Under the pieces are notes generated by a model, which did not search any database, was not told the DNA's origin, and was given only the letters and a program-made list of their open reading frames with translations. From contig CAZSYM010000020.1 of NCBI GenBank assembly GCA_964611145.1, positions 1-35,736 of the forward strand: a stretch of 35,736 bases of DNA, given 5' to 3'. Of this stretch, positions 26,421 through 35,418 are shown piece by piece. This DNA is from WFQV01 sp964611145. GTDB taxonomy: Bacteria > Bacteroidota > Ignavibacteria > Ignavibacteriales > Melioribacteraceae. Each line of letters opens with the position of its first letter. The stretch's first letter is position 1. The translations under genes and the position numbers were made by a program.

Positions 26421-26451
26421 AAAAGAGCCCGAAACATGTTCCGGCTCTTTT
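26421..26451 (-). terminator. intrinsic terminator of the rimP-pnp operon
   Basis: A nine-pair stem (AAAAGAGCC with GGCTCTTTT), extended by further pairs after one mismatch, is followed on the minus strand by CGTTTTTGG. It begins 9 bases after the pnp stop. Only about 20 bases separate it from the dusB start, so dusB depends on readthrough or on a promoter inside or upstream of the stem. Confidence 0.85.
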
Positions 26452-26460
26452 CCCGATTGA

Positions 26461-28575
26461 CTATTTTTCTTCTTTTTTATCTTCTCGTTTCGCTTCCTTG
26501 GAATTCAAAATCGCCTTACGAGAGAGACTAATTTTCCCGTTCTCCATTTTCATGATGCGTACCTTAACGGTATCGCCTTCCTTGAAATAGTCGTTCACTT
26601 TATTAACACGAACATTATCGATTTGGGAAATATGAAGCAATCCTTGAACTCCCGGAAGAATTTCGATGAAAGCGCCGAAATCAGTAAGTTTAATTACCTT
26701 TCCGAGATAATCCTTTCCCACTTCGGGTTCGGCAACAATCGATTTAATAAATTCCTTTGCTTGCAAGGCGCCTTCGGAATTGGTGGAAGCTATATTGACG
26801 GTTCCGTCTTCCTCTATAAAGACCTCCACTCCGAAATCCTTCTGTATTTTTTGAATCACCTTGCCTCCGGGACCTATAACGGTTCCGATCTTATCCACGC
26901 TAATGGGGAATTGCAAAAGTCGAGGAGCATAAGGCGAAAGGCTTTTCCTCGGCTCGGCAATAACGGAATTCATTTTATCGAGAATAAAGAATCGAGCTTC
27001 TTTCGCTTGAGCGAGAGCTTCTTTCATTATTTCAAAAGAAAGCCCTTTGATTTTAATATCCATTTGAATGGCGGTAACACCTTTGGAAGAACCGGCAACT
27101 TTAAAATCCATATCTCCCAGGTGGTCTTCGTTACCGGAAATATCCGTAAGAATTCTGTATTTTTCGCCTTCCATTATAAGTCCCATCGCCACGCCTGCAA
27201 CGGCACATCTAACAGGCACACCGCCGTCCATAAGAGCCAGGCTACCGGAGCAAACCGTTGCCATGGAAGAGGAACCGTTTGACTCCAAAATATCGGAGAT
27301 AAGACGAATGGTATAGGGAAATTCGTTTTCGGGAGGAAGAACATTTTTAAGAGCACGCTCGGCAAGATTGCCGTGTCCTATTTCCCGTCTTCCCGGCGCT
27401 CCATAACGTCCCACTTCTCCCACGCTAAAAGGCGGGAAATTGTAATGCAAAAGGAATCTTTTTTTGTATTCCTCTTGCAAGCCGTCCACAATTTGCTCGT
27501 CCGCTTTCGTGCCGAGTGTGAGGGTCATTAAGCTTTGAGTTTCTCCGCGGGTAAAAAGCGCCGAACCGTGAGTCATTTTCAACAAGCCCAATTCGATTGC
27601 AATCGGGCGAATTTCCGTCAAAGCTCTGCCGTCCAAGCGCTTACCTTCTTCCAGAATTTGCTTACGCATCAATTCCTTCTCCATATCGTGGAGAATCTTT
27701 TTAATATCGGTTTCGCTATCGGGATATTTCTCGGCAAGAGCTTCGAGCACTTCTTTTTTCAGTTCCTTGTTCTTTTGCGCTCTTTCCTGCTTCGAAAGTA
27801 TGGTAGCCACCAATTCCGCCTGGCGGTCGTACGCTAATTTTTTGACATCTTCATAAAGTTCTTCGGAAATCTCGGGAGCCTCCACGGCGAATTTTTCTTT
27901 CCCCGCTTCCGCGGCAAGTTCCTTTTGCAAAGCGACAATTTTTTTGATTTGTTCATGTGCGGCGGCAAAGGCTTCCAAAAGGACGGATTCTTCCACTTCC
28001 TTAGCTTCGCCTTCCACCATTACTATCGAATCTTCCGTTCCCGCCACGGTAAGTTCCAAATCGCTCTGCTCGATTTCCGCCAAAGTAGGATTGACAATAA
28101 ACTTGCCGTCGAGGCGAATTACTCTCACCTCGCCTATAGGACCTTGAAAAGGGATATCGGAAACCGTAAGAGCCGCCGAAGCTCCCACGGCCGCCAAAAC
28201 ATCCGCATCATAAAGTCCGTCAAACGAGTAAACGAAAGCGGCTATTTGAGTTTCGTGTGCATATCCGTCAGGGAACAAAGGACGGATGGGGCGATCGATT
28301 AAACGAGCGCTTAAAATTTCTTTTTCGGTGGGTTTACCTTCCCGCTTGAAAAAGCCGCCGGGAATTTTACCGGCTGCGGAAGGTTTTTCGCGATAATCCA
28401 CCGAAAGGGGAAGGAAATCAATATCTTCCTTCGGCTCGTCCGCTGCGGTGGCGGCAACAAGCACCATAGTGCCACCCATTGTTACCATTACCGCTCCGTT
28501 TGCCTGACGGGCAAATTTACCCGTCTCTATTGTTAGAGTTTTACCGTCAATCTCTACCGACTTTACATATTCCAT
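26461..28575 (-). CDS. pnp: polyribonucleotide nucleotidyltransferase
   Basis: PNPase is a phosphorolytic 3'-5' exoribonuclease of the degradosome. The 704 residues hold two RNase PH-like domains with a helical linker (residues about 210-310), FTRGETQSLMTLTLGT in the second core, SDILESNGSSSMATVCSGSLALMDGGVP around 430-457, and MDFKVAGSSKGVTAIQMDIK with the metal-binding Asp residues near 486-505. A KH domain (VIGPGGKVIQKI, about 567) and an S1 domain (GKVIKLTDFGAFIEILPGVQGLLHISQI, about 630) complete it. AGAGG precedes the ATG, and rpsO ends 10 bp upstream, the classical rpsO-pnp order. Confidence 0.97.
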   Translation of the reverse strand: MEYVKSVEIDGKTLTIETGKFARQANGAVMVTMGGTMVLVAATAADEPKEDIDFLPLSVDYREKPSAAGKIPGGFFKREGKPTEKEILSARLIDRPIRPLFPDGYAHETQIAAFVYSFDGLYDADVLAAVGASAALTVSDIPFQGPIGEVRVIRLDGKFIVNPTLAEIEQSDLELTVAGTEDSIVMVEGEAKEVEESVLLEAFAAAHEQIKKIVALQKELAAEAGKEKFAVEAPEISEELYEDVKKLAYDRQAELVATILSKQERAQKNKELKKEVLEALAEKYPDSETDIKKILHDMEKELMRKQILEEGKRLDGRALTEIRPIAIELGLLKMTHGSALFTRGETQSLMTLTLGTKADEQIVDGLQEEYKKRFLLHYNFPPFSVGEVGRYGAPGRREIGHGNLAERALKNVLPPENEFPYTIRLISDILESNGSSSMATVCSGSLALMDGGVPVRCAVAGVAMGLIMEGEKYRILTDISGNEDHLGDMDFKVAGSSKGVTAIQMDIKIKGLSFEIMKEALAQAKEARFFILDKMNSVIAEPRKSLSPYAPRLLQFPISVDKIGTVIGPGGKVIQKIQKDFGVEVFIEEDGTVNIASTNSEGALQAKEFIKSIVAEPEVGKDYLGKVIKLTDFGAFIEILPGVQGLLHISQIDNVRVNKVNDYFKEGDTVKVRIMKMENGKISLSRKAILNSKEAKREDKKEEK

Positions 28576-28585
28576 TTAAAACCTC

Positions 28586-28855
28586 TTACTTCCTTAAGTT
28601 TAATTCTTTAATAATTGCACGGTATCTTTCGATATCCTTGCGTTTCAAATAATTTAACAATCTTCTTCTTTTACCGACCATTTGCAGAAGTCCCCTTCTG
28701 GAATGATGGTCTTTTTTGTTTTTGCCGAAGTGTTCCGTCAAATTGTTAATTCTCTCGGTAAGAATTGCAATCTGCACTTCGGCTCTTCCGCTGTCTTTCT
28801 CGTTTGCTCCGAATTTCTTGATGATTTCTTGTTTTCTTTCTTTTGTTACAGACAT
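28586..28855 (-). CDS. rpsO: 30S ribosomal protein S15
   Basis: This primary rRNA-binding protein of the small-subunit platform has 89 residues, exactly the usual size. Typical features are EIIKKFGANEKDSGRAEVQIAILTERI near 9-35, LTEHFGKNKKDHHSRRGLLQMVGKRRRLLNYLK near 38-70, and the basic C-terminal helix. The strong AAGGAG at 28865-28870 is about ten bases before the ATG. Its leader holds a separate hairpin that may serve autoregulation. Confidence 0.97.
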   Translation of the reverse strand: MSVTKERKQEIIKKFGANEKDSGRAEVQIAILTERINNLTEHFGKNKKDHHSRRGLLQMVGKRRRLLNYLKRKDIERYRAIIKELNLRK

Positions 28856-28887
28856 TTTTAATCACTCCTTTTTTTGTTGTCCAATAT

Positions 28888-28909
28888 AATTCCAGCCTAA
28901 ACCGGAATT
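28888..28909 (-). promoter_or_regulatory. candidate S15 autoregulatory hairpin in the rpsO leader
   Basis: The minus-strand RNA can form an eight-pair hairpin: AAUUCCGG pairs with CUGGAAUU around a UUUAGG loop. Just below the loop, a G-U pair stacks on a G-C pair, the same two-pair step S15 recognises in 16S rRNA helix 22. The stem starts at the ribF stop codon and ends 32 bases before the rpsO ATG, 17 bases before its Shine-Dalgarno sequence. Its role as a regulator is inferred. Confidence 0.4.
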
Positions 28910-29846
28910 AATTAACTAAATTACTTATCAAACTTAAAGCGGTTTCCTTATCCAAATTTATTTGCTTAATTAATTCGCTTCTGTTCGGAAATTTTATTTC
29001 CGGACGTAAATACTCCAAAAAATCAATTCTTATTTTAAAATTATAAATCTCTTTGTCAAAATCAAAGATATGAACCTCGATGAAAAGCTTTTCCTCGCTC
29101 CCGAAAGTGGGGCGAAATCCTATATTCAACAATCCGAATTTTATCTGTTCATCAATTTTCACACGCACCAAATAGACACCGTTAATGGGTATCAACTTCT
29201 CCGCAAAATCGGGTTCTATATTCGCCGTGGGGAAACCAAGCTCTCTGCCGCGCATCGAGCCTTTCACAACCGTTCCTTCAATGGAATATTCTCTTCCCAG
29301 CATTGCATTGGCTTTTTTAATTTTTCCCGCAAGCAAATAACGGCGAATATTAGTGCTACTTATTATTTCCTCGCCCAATTTAACGGGCGGAACAACAGTA
29401 ACATCGAAACCATATTTAGGCGCGAGGTTTTTCAACAACTCCTCGTTACCCGCGCGGTCTTTCCCGAATTTATGGTCGTAACCTATCACCAAATGCTTAG
29501 CGCCAATTCTTTCGCAAATTATCCTTTCCACAAATTCCTCGGAACTCAAAGAAGCGAACTCCGGTGTAAAATTGATTACATAAACATTCTGTATGCCGTA
29601 TTTCCCTATCAATCTCAATTTTTCATCCGTGGCAGTCAACAATTTCATATCGAAATTCTTAGAGACGACTCTCCGCGGATGAGGATCGAAAGTAATCAAA
29701 AAATTCCGTGCGCCGTATTCACGCGCCTTTTCAGTGGTTTCCTCCAAAATCTTCCTATGTCCAAGATGAACACCGTCAAAAGTTCCTATTGTTACAACGG
29801 TGTTCTCATCTTTCTCTATTTTAATATTCTCTTCGTAAACTCTCAT
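28908..29846 (-). CDS. ribF: bifunctional riboflavin kinase/FMN adenylyltransferase
   Basis: RibF makes FMN and FAD from riboflavin. From the ATG at 29846 (with GGAAGAGAAG just upstream) it has 312 residues; the frame could extend to a TTG at 29891, but that would overlap truB. The N-terminal adenylyltransferase domain has VVTIGTFDGVHLGH at 17-30 and ISSTNIRRYLLAG near 160-172. The C-terminal kinase domain has GSMRGRELGFPTANIEPD and NGVYLVRVKI. It lies 13 bp after truB, a conserved pairing, and its stop codon is inside the rpsO leader hairpin. Confidence 0.96.
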   Translation of the reverse strand: MRVYEENIKIEKDENTVVTIGTFDGVHLGHRKILEETTEKAREYGARNFLITFDPHPRRVVSKNFDMKLLTATDEKLRLIGKYGIQNVYVINFTPEFASLSSEEFVERIICERIGAKHLVIGYDHKFGKDRAGNEELLKNLAPKYGFDVTVVPPVKLGEEIISSTNIRRYLLAGKIKKANAMLGREYSIEGTVVKGSMRGRELGFPTANIEPDFAEKLIPINGVYLVRVKIDEQIKFGLLNIGFRPTFGSEEKLFIEVHIFDFDKEIYNFKIRIDFLEYLRPEIKFPNRSELIKQINLDKETALSLISNLVN

Positions 29847-29859
29847 TCTTCTCTTCCAC

Positions 29860-30564
29860 TTAAGCAACAGCTCCGTAAAATCTCTCCTCAAACTCCCGTA
29901 TAGTCAAGGCATCGTCCACTTTATATTCGCCTATAGCCGTTCTTCTCAATTCGTGTAAATATGCACCCGTACCGAGTTCCTCTCCGAAATCTTTTGCAAG
30001 CACGCGAATATAAGTCCCTTTCGAACATTGCACTTCGAATGCCACATCGGGTAAATTTATTTCTTTAATCTCAAAAGAAGAAATAAAAACCTTAACCGGT
30101 TCCCTTTCGACAGTTTTACCCTTCCGTGCATACTTATAGAGAGCTTTTCCTTTGTATTTCTTAGCCGAAAACATCGGGGGAGTTTGTAGAATTTCTCCCA
30201 AAAACTTATCGCGAGTTTTCAAAATTTTCTCGGCATCAATTCCGTTTACTTCCCGTGTTTCCACAATCTTTCCTTCGGGATCAAACGTATCGGTTACAAT
30301 CCCAAGGCGAATAATGCCCGTGTATGTCTTGTCCTTTTCCTGATACTTATAAATTTCTTTTGTTTTCTTGCCGGTGCATACGATTAAAAGTCCCGTGGCA
30401 AACGGGTCTAACGTACCTGCATGCCCAACTTTTTTAACTCCCGTAATTTTGCGAATCTTATTCACCACATCAAAAGAAGTCCAACCGGAGAATTTGTCAA
30501 TCAGAATAACCTCTCCGTTTTGAAAATTCGTTTCATTTATTCTATCCGAGTTTTTCGTTATCAT
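29860..30564 (-). CDS. truB: tRNA pseudouridine(55) synthase
   Basis: TruB forms pseudouridine 55 in the T-loop of tRNAs. From the ATG at 30564 it has 234 residues. GHAGTLDPFATGLL at 47-60 carries the catalytic Asp53, YTGIIRLGIVTDTFDPEG follows, and KGTYIRVLAKDFGEELGTGAYLHELRRTAIGEY is the conserved C-terminal core. The PUA extension seen in E. coli is shortened, as in many short TruB forms. The chosen start lies 23 bp inside the rbfA 3' end; a longer frame to 30606 is open but family length and the NGEVILIDKFSGWTS opening do not need it. Confidence 0.94.
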   Translation of the reverse strand: MITKNSDRINETNFQNGEVILIDKFSGWTSFDVVNKIRKITGVKKVGHAGTLDPFATGLLIVCTGKKTKEIYKYQEKDKTYTGIIRLGIVTDTFDPEGKIVETREVNGIDAEKILKTRDKFLGEILQTPPMFSAKKYKGKALYKYARKGKTVEREPVKVFISSFEIKEINLPDVAFEVQCSKGTYIRVLAKDFGEELGTGAYLHELRRTAIGEYKVDDALTIREFEERFYGAVA

Positions 30565-30898
30565 CTTCGTGAATCTTTCTAAAAATATCTTCCATTTTCT
30601 CCACATAATCCAACGTATCGTCGAGGAAAAAATTCAATTCGGGCACATGTCTTAATCGCACTCGATGCGCAAGTTCCGTGCGAATCATAGTTTTCAGATC
30701 GTTTATTTTTTCCAGATACTCCTCCCGTTTTTCCTTTTCCAAAACGGAAACATAGACTCGCGCCGTTCTCAAATCGGGAGTTACCTTCACCTTCGTAATC
30801 GTCGTCAGACCCAATTGCGGGTCTTGAATTTTATGAAGAAAAATCAAGCTGATTTCTTCTTTAATTAATTTCTGTATTTTCTCTATTCTAATGGACAT
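30542..30898 (-). CDS. rbfA: ribosome-binding factor A
   Basis: RbfA is a KH-like factor that helps mature the 30S subunit. The 118 residues are the usual length. RIEKIQKLIKEEISLIFLHKIQDPQL at 4-29, TKVKVTPDLRTARVYVSVL at 35-53, and ELAHRVRLRHVPELNFFLDDTLDYVEKMEDIF at 75-106 are the family landmarks. It starts 3 bp after infB and overlaps the truB start, so infB, rbfA and truB are probably translated in a coupled way. Confidence 0.96.
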   Translation of the reverse strand: MSIRIEKIQKLIKEEISLIFLHKIQDPQLGLTTITKVKVTPDLRTARVYVSVLEKEKREEYLEKINDLKTMIRTELAHRVRLRHVPELNFFLDDTLDYVEKMEDIFRKIHEDDNEKLG

Positions 30899-30901
30899 TT
30901 T

Positions 30902-33640
30902 CTAATTCAATGTCTGTTTTTCTTCCGTAATTTCGTAGGCTTCAATCACGTCGCCGACTTTAATATCATTAAAGTTAGCGATTCCTATTCCGCACTCGTA
31001 ACCGGCATCGACTTCCTTAACATCGTCCTTGAAGCGTTTAAGCGAAGCCAACTGTCCGTCATAAATTGCAACGCCTTCGCGATAAAGACGAATTTTGCTA
31101 TTGCGGAATATTTTACCTTCGGTAACGTAGCAACCGGCGACGGTTCCGACTTTAGGCACTTTAAACACCTCTCTAACCTCGGCGCTTCCGACCAATTTTT
31201 CGGAAAGCACAGGCTCAAGCATTCCTTCCAGAGCGGATTTTATTTCGTTGATAGCATCGTAAATAACATTGTAAAGACGTATCTCAACCTTTTCGACTTC
31301 CGCCAATTGACGTGCGTTGCTATTGGGACGTACGTGAAATCCTACGATAATTGCATTGGAAGCGGCGGCAAGCAAAACATCGCTTTCGGAAATGGCGCCC
31401 ACGCCCTTGTGAATTATTTGAACGGAAACTTGGTCGTTCGAAAGTTTCATGAAAGAATCCGCCAGAGCTTCCACGGAACCGTCCACATCCGCCTTAATCA
31501 CGAGTGCAAGTTTTTTAACCTCGCCTTTATTTATTTGATTTGCAATTTCCTCCAAAGTCATCAATTTTACTTGACGATATTCCAGCTCTCGTTTCAGCTG
31601 TTGACGTTTAGTGCTGATTTCACGAGCTTCTTTTTCGCTGGAAACAACGGCAAAAATATCTCCCGCTTGCGGTGCTCCTTCGAACCCAAGGAGAACCACG
31701 GGAGTGGAGGGTCCCGCCTCTTTCAATTTTTTATTTCTCTCGTCGAACATGGCACGCACTCTACCGTGGTGAACTCCCGCCACGAAAGGTTCTCCGACAT
31801 GCAAAGTGCCTTTTTGGACGAGAACGGTTGCAACGACTCCGCGCCCTTTCTCCAACTTTGCTTCTATTATCGTGCCGCGAGCCTTACGATTAGGGTTGGC
31901 TTTCAAATCCAACATTTCGGCTTCGAGCAAAATTCTTTCGAGCAATTCATCCACATTATCGCCCGTTTTTGCCGAAAGTTCCACGCATTGCACTTTACCG
32001 CCCCATTTTTCGACCAGCACTCCTCGCTCTGCCAATTGTTGTCTTATTTTTTCGGGATTTGCACCCGGCTTGTCGATTTTATTGATAGCCACAATCATGG
32101 AAACACCGGCGGCTTTCGCATGGTTAATGGCTTCGACGGTTTGGGGCATCACGGCATCGTCCGCTGCCACCACAAGGACAACTATATCCGTAACGCTGGC
32201 GCCTCTTGCACGCATTGCGGTAAACGCCTCGTGTCCGGGAGTATCCAAAAATGTAATTTTCTTTCCGTTTTCCAATTCAACCTGATAAGCGCCGATATGT
32301 TGGGTTATTCCTCCCGCCTCACCGGCTACGACATTAGTCTTACGAATATAATCAAGAAGAGAAGTTTTCCCATGGTCAACGTGTCCCATTATAGTTACCA
32401 CAGGCGGGCGCGGTTCTAAAGTTTCCTCGGGGTCTTCCTCGTCCGCGATGGCATCCAAATCAACTTCCTCTTCCTTTTCAACTTCAAAACCGAATTCATC
32501 CGCCACAAGAGAAATGGTTTCAAAATCCAATCTCTGATTGATAGTAACCATCAATCCCAACTCGAAGCATTTTTGCATTACCTCGCTTACGTCAACCTTC
32601 ATCAAATTAGCCAGTTCGTTTACGGCGATAAACTCGGCAACTTTAATCTTTTTCTTTTCGAGTTCTTTTATTTCTTCTTGCTTTTCAAGTTCTATTTGTT
32701 TTTCTTTTCTTTTCTTCTTGCGAATACTTGCGCGGCTACCAATACCGGTATCGTCCATACTAAGAAGAGTTCTTCTAATTGCCTCTTCAACCTCTTCTTC
32801 ATCTATTTCAACTTTTTTAAGTTTTCTTTTCTTGCGGGTTATTTTATCTTCTTCGCTTTCGCCTTTTTTCTTCCGCTTTTTAGCTTTAAGTTTTTTCTTT
32901 TTCTTTTTAGGTTCTTCGGTGCTTTCCTCCGGAGGCTTCGGCTGTTCTTCTACAGCTTTTTCCTCCTTCTTCGGCTTGGGTTCTTGCTTTTCTTTTTTAC
33001 CTTTCTTTTCCTTCTTCTCTTCTTTCTCTTTCTCTTTTTCTTTTTTCTTACTCTTCTTCTTTTTCTTCTTTTTGTGCGGTTTTTCTTCGAGCTCGACTTT
33101 ACCCACGATTTTAAGCCCGCCGCCTTCTTTTAATTTCTTTTCGGTCTCGGTTACAAATTTTTCCTCCGATACTTCTTCGACTTCTTCAGAAGGCTTTTCA
33201 GGTGCTTCGGCTTCTTTCTCAACTTTTTCTTCTTGTGGCTTTTCTTCCTTCGCTTCCTCTTTCGGCGTAGGCTCCGCCTCTGCTGCCGCTTTCTTTTCCT
33301 CCTTCTTTTCCTTTTCTTCTTTGTCAATAATCTTTATTTCCTTAGGCGTTTCCTTCTCCGGCTCGGGCTTTTCTTCTTCCTTTTCCTTTTTGGCTTCGGA
33401 GGAACGTCGCGCTCGCAAAAGATTAAATTCCTCGAGCTTCTTTCTATGCTTTTCGGATTTTTCGATATCCTTTTTGAAATGCGTGTATATCTCCGCAAGC
33501 ATTTCATCCGTCACGGTAGTTCGAAAACCATTTACCTCGAACCCCTTGGATTTCAGAAAATCCTCCAAAACGTCGCTGGCAAGATTTATTTCAGCGGCAA
33601 GTTTGTAAATTTTTAGTTTTTTCTCTTTAGCTTTCGCCAT
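30902..33640 (-). CDS. infB: translation initiation factor IF-2
   Basis: IF-2 is a GTPase that brings initiator tRNA to the 30S subunit. The 912 residues begin with the IF2_N helix bundle (KIYKLAAEINLASDVLEDFL at 10-29), followed from about 70 to 310 by an extreme Lys/Glu-rich linker with runs of lysines. A second IF2_N copy lies near 337-385. The GTP-binding domain has GHVDHGKTS (Lys425), DTPGHEAFTAMRARG and NKIDKP, and domains II-IV run to the end. The linker makes the coding strand almost pure purine over 32.6-33.4 kb. The gene lies 17 bp after nusA. Confidence 0.98.
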   Translation of the reverse strand: MAKAKEKKLKIYKLAAEINLASDVLEDFLKSKGFEVNGFRTTVTDEMLAEIYTHFKKDIEKSEKHRKKLEEFNLLRARRSSEAKKEKEEEKPEPEKETPKEIKIIDKEEKEKKEEKKAAAEAEPTPKEEAKEEKPQEEKVEKEAEAPEKPSEEVEEVSEEKFVTETEKKLKEGGGLKIVGKVELEEKPHKKKKKKKSKKKEKEKEKEEKKEKKGKKEKQEPKPKKEEKAVEEQPKPPEESTEEPKKKKKKLKAKKRKKKGESEEDKITRKKRKLKKVEIDEEEVEEAIRRTLLSMDDTGIGSRASIRKKKRKEKQIELEKQEEIKELEKKKIKVAEFIAVNELANLMKVDVSEVMQKCFELGLMVTINQRLDFETISLVADEFGFEVEKEEEVDLDAIADEEDPEETLEPRPPVVTIMGHVDHGKTSLLDYIRKTNVVAGEAGGITQHIGAYQVELENGKKITFLDTPGHEAFTAMRARGASVTDIVVLVVAADDAVMPQTVEAINHAKAAGVSMIVAINKIDKPGANPEKIRQQLAERGVLVEKWGGKVQCVELSAKTGDNVDELLERILLEAEMLDLKANPNRKARGTIIEAKLEKGRGVVATVLVQKGTLHVGEPFVAGVHHGRVRAMFDERNKKLKEAGPSTPVVLLGFEGAPQAGDIFAVVSSEKEAREISTKRQQLKRELEYRQVKLMTLEEIANQINKGEVKKLALVIKADVDGSVEALADSFMKLSNDQVSVQIIHKGVGAISESDVLLAAASNAIIVGFHVRPNSNARQLAEVEKVEIRLYNVIYDAINEIKSALEGMLEPVLSEKLVGSAEVREVFKVPKVGTVAGCYVTEGKIFRNSKIRLYREGVAIYDGQLASLKRFKDDVKEVDAGYECGIGIANFNDIKVGDVIEAYEITEEKQTLN

Positions 33641-33657
33641 AACAAACCACGCAAATT

Positions 33658-34908
33658 TTATTCTTCTTCTTCTTCAAATTGACTTTTAAGTATTTCAATG
33701 ATAGTCTCCGCTTGCTCTTCGGTTAAACCGTCGATTTTCTTCAGCTCCTCGACTCCTGCGGTCAGGACTTCAACCGCGGTATCGTAGCGATTATTTATCA
33801 ACAGGCTAACGATTTCCGGTGTGAGTTCTTCTTTAAGCTCCACAAGTTCAATATCATCTTCGTATTCCTCGAACGGTTTCGCCTCGCGGATAACCTCTAT
33901 ATCGTAACCGGTTAATTTCATTGCAAGGCGTATATTCACACCGTTACGTCCGACTATCAAGGAGACCTGGTCGCTATCCGCAGTAACGGTGCATATTTTG
34001 TTCTCCTCGTCTATTTCCAATTGTTTCAATTTTGCGGGAGCCAAAGCACGCTGAATAAAAACAGCGGGGTCGTCGGAATAATTGATAACATCTATATTTT
34101 CGTTGTTCAACTCGCGCACTATTGCATGGATGCGAACGCCCTTCATTCCCACGCAGGCGCCTACTGCATCGATGCGCGGGTCTTGAGATTCCACAGCAAC
34201 TTTTGCGCGCTCGCCGGGTTCTCTGGCAATAGCTTTGATTTCAATAACGCCGTCATAAACTTCCGGTATCTCAATCTCGAAAAGTTTTTTAAGGAAATTA
34301 TTATCCGCACGAGAAACAATAATCACGGGACGATTCCCTTCTTTCTTGACTTCTTTTACTATGGCACGAATCGTATCGCCTTTACGATAACGTTCGCGGG
34401 GAATTTGTTCGCTACGGGGTAAAATCAATTCGTTTTTATTATGATTTATCAATACGTCATTTTTGCGAACTTGATAAATATCTCCCACAACGATATCGCC
34501 GAGTCGTTCCATATATTCGTTATAGACAATTTCCTTCTCCACTTCCTTAATCCGTTGATTCAAACTTTGGCGAGCCAAATTAATCAGACGGCGTCCGAAG
34601 GAAGCAAGCTCGATTTTTTCCACATAATCGTCCCCGACTTCCAAGTCTTCGTCATTACCGCGAGCGTTCACTTCCTCTATGCTTATTTGTGTATTCGGGT
34701 CTTCCACCTCTTCCACAATTTCCCTTTCCAGAAATATTTCTATATCACCTTTTTCCATATTTACCACGATATCGTATGATGCATCCGGTCCGTATTTTTT
34801 CCGAACCAGAAGACCAAAAATCTCTTCAATAATTCCTGCGAGAACATCTTTATCCAGTCCTTTCTCGCGAACCATTTGTGCAAAAGATTCAACTATTTCA
34901 GAGTTCAT
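33658..34908 (-). CDS. nusA: transcription termination/antitermination factor NusA
   Basis: NusA is an RNA polymerase-associated factor controlling pausing, termination and antitermination. The 416 residues have the polymerase-binding N-terminal domain (1-125), an S1 domain (VGDIYQVRKNDVLINHNKNELILP near 140), KH1 with GACVGMKGVRIHAIVREL and KH2 with VSLIVGRNGVNIRLAMKLTG, then one helix-hairpin-helix-type repeat (LKKIDGLTEEQAETIIEIL) and a run of glutamates. The two acidic repeats of E. coli NusA are reduced to about one. The C-terminal Glu run is encoded by a short GAA/GAG repeat that could be slippage-prone. Confidence 0.97.
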   Translation of the reverse strand: MNSEIVESFAQMVREKGLDKDVLAGIIEEIFGLLVRKKYGPDASYDIVVNMEKGDIEIFLEREIVEEVEDPNTQISIEEVNARGNDEDLEVGDDYVEKIELASFGRRLINLARQSLNQRIKEVEKEIVYNEYMERLGDIVVGDIYQVRKNDVLINHNKNELILPRSEQIPRERYRKGDTIRAIVKEVKKEGNRPVIIVSRADNNFLKKLFEIEIPEVYDGVIEIKAIAREPGERAKVAVESQDPRIDAVGACVGMKGVRIHAIVRELNNENIDVINYSDDPAVFIQRALAPAKLKQLEIDEENKICTVTADSDQVSLIVGRNGVNIRLAMKLTGYDIEVIREAKPFEEYEDDIELVELKEELTPEIVSLLINNRYDTAVEVLTAGVEELKKIDGLTEEQAETIIEILKSQFEEEEE

Positions 34909-34925
34909 TTCTTAACCTCCAACTA

Positions 34926-35378
34926 TCAAAAGTCAAGTAACACTTTTGATTTAATAATGTTTTCAAATTTAATTTTTACTTCCTTTTTGTTTTGTACAAA
35001 TGTTAACTCGTCATCTTCGACGGAGGAAAGTCTGCCTTCGAAATTTTTCTTTTTGCCTTCCTCGACATAAGCAATTCGAAATTTCCTTCCGACATGCTTA
35101 TAATATTGTTGCAAGAATTTCAGCGGTCTGTCCACGCCGGGAGAGGAAACATCGAGCCGGAAATTTCCTTTCGGGAAAAGTTCTTCTTCCAATTTTTTCC
35201 GAAACAACCTGCTGAGCTTTGCGCAATCTTTCGTAGTAATACCGGTTTCATTGTCCACAAACACTTCGATTACCGGCTCTTTCTCATTGCCTCGCACGGC
35301 AATATCCACCAGCAGGTAATTTTCTTCCCGAACAAGGGGTTCCAATAAATACAATATTTTAGTTTTGTCCGACTTCAT
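34926..35378 (-). CDS. rimP: ribosome maturation factor RimP
   Basis: RimP is needed for 30S maturation. The 150 residues match the family: YLLVDIAVRGNEKEPVIEVFVDNETGITTKDCAKLSR near 21-57, the LDVSSPGVDRPLKFLQQYYKHVGRKFRIAY hallmark near 79-108, and a C-terminal Sm-like domain. It is the first gene of the rimP-nusA-infB operon. No ordinary Shine-Dalgarno is visible: the bases before the ATG are a T-rich tract and the only G-run (GGGGCG) is the 3' arm of the leader hairpin. Confidence 0.95.
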   Translation of the reverse strand: MKSDKTKILYLLEPLVREENYLLVDIAVRGNEKEPVIEVFVDNETGITTKDCAKLSRLFRKKLEEELFPKGNFRLDVSSPGVDRPLKFLQQYYKHVGRKFRIAYVEEGKKKNFEGRLSSVEDDELTFVQNKKEVKIKFENIIKSKVLLDF

Positions 35379-35384
35379 ACAAAC

Positions 35385-35406
35385 AAAAATCGCCCCAATG
35401 GGGCGA
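35385..35406 (-). promoter_or_regulatory. terminator-like hairpin in the rimP leader (possible attenuator)
   Basis: On the minus strand, TCGCCCC pairs perfectly with GGGGCGA around an ATT loop and is followed directly by TTTTTG, the layout of an intrinsic terminator. It ends seven bases before the rimP ATG. No minus-strand gene lies upstream that would need it, so it would act on the rimP-nusA transcript itself. It may also hide the only G-rich ribosome-binding candidate. The hairpin is seen directly; its function is inferred. Confidence 0.55.
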
Positions 35407-35418
35407 GAAATAGGAACA

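Noticed and set aside
31307..32419. 370-codon plus-strand frame
   Set aside because: It is antisense to the GTPase domain of IF-2 and is His/Phe/Asn-rich, as expected of the complementary strand.
32538..33608. 356-codon plus-strand frame rich in Ser and Phe
   Set aside because: It is the antisense of the IF-2 Lys/Glu linker; the Ser/Phe bias is the expected complement of GAA/AAG codons.
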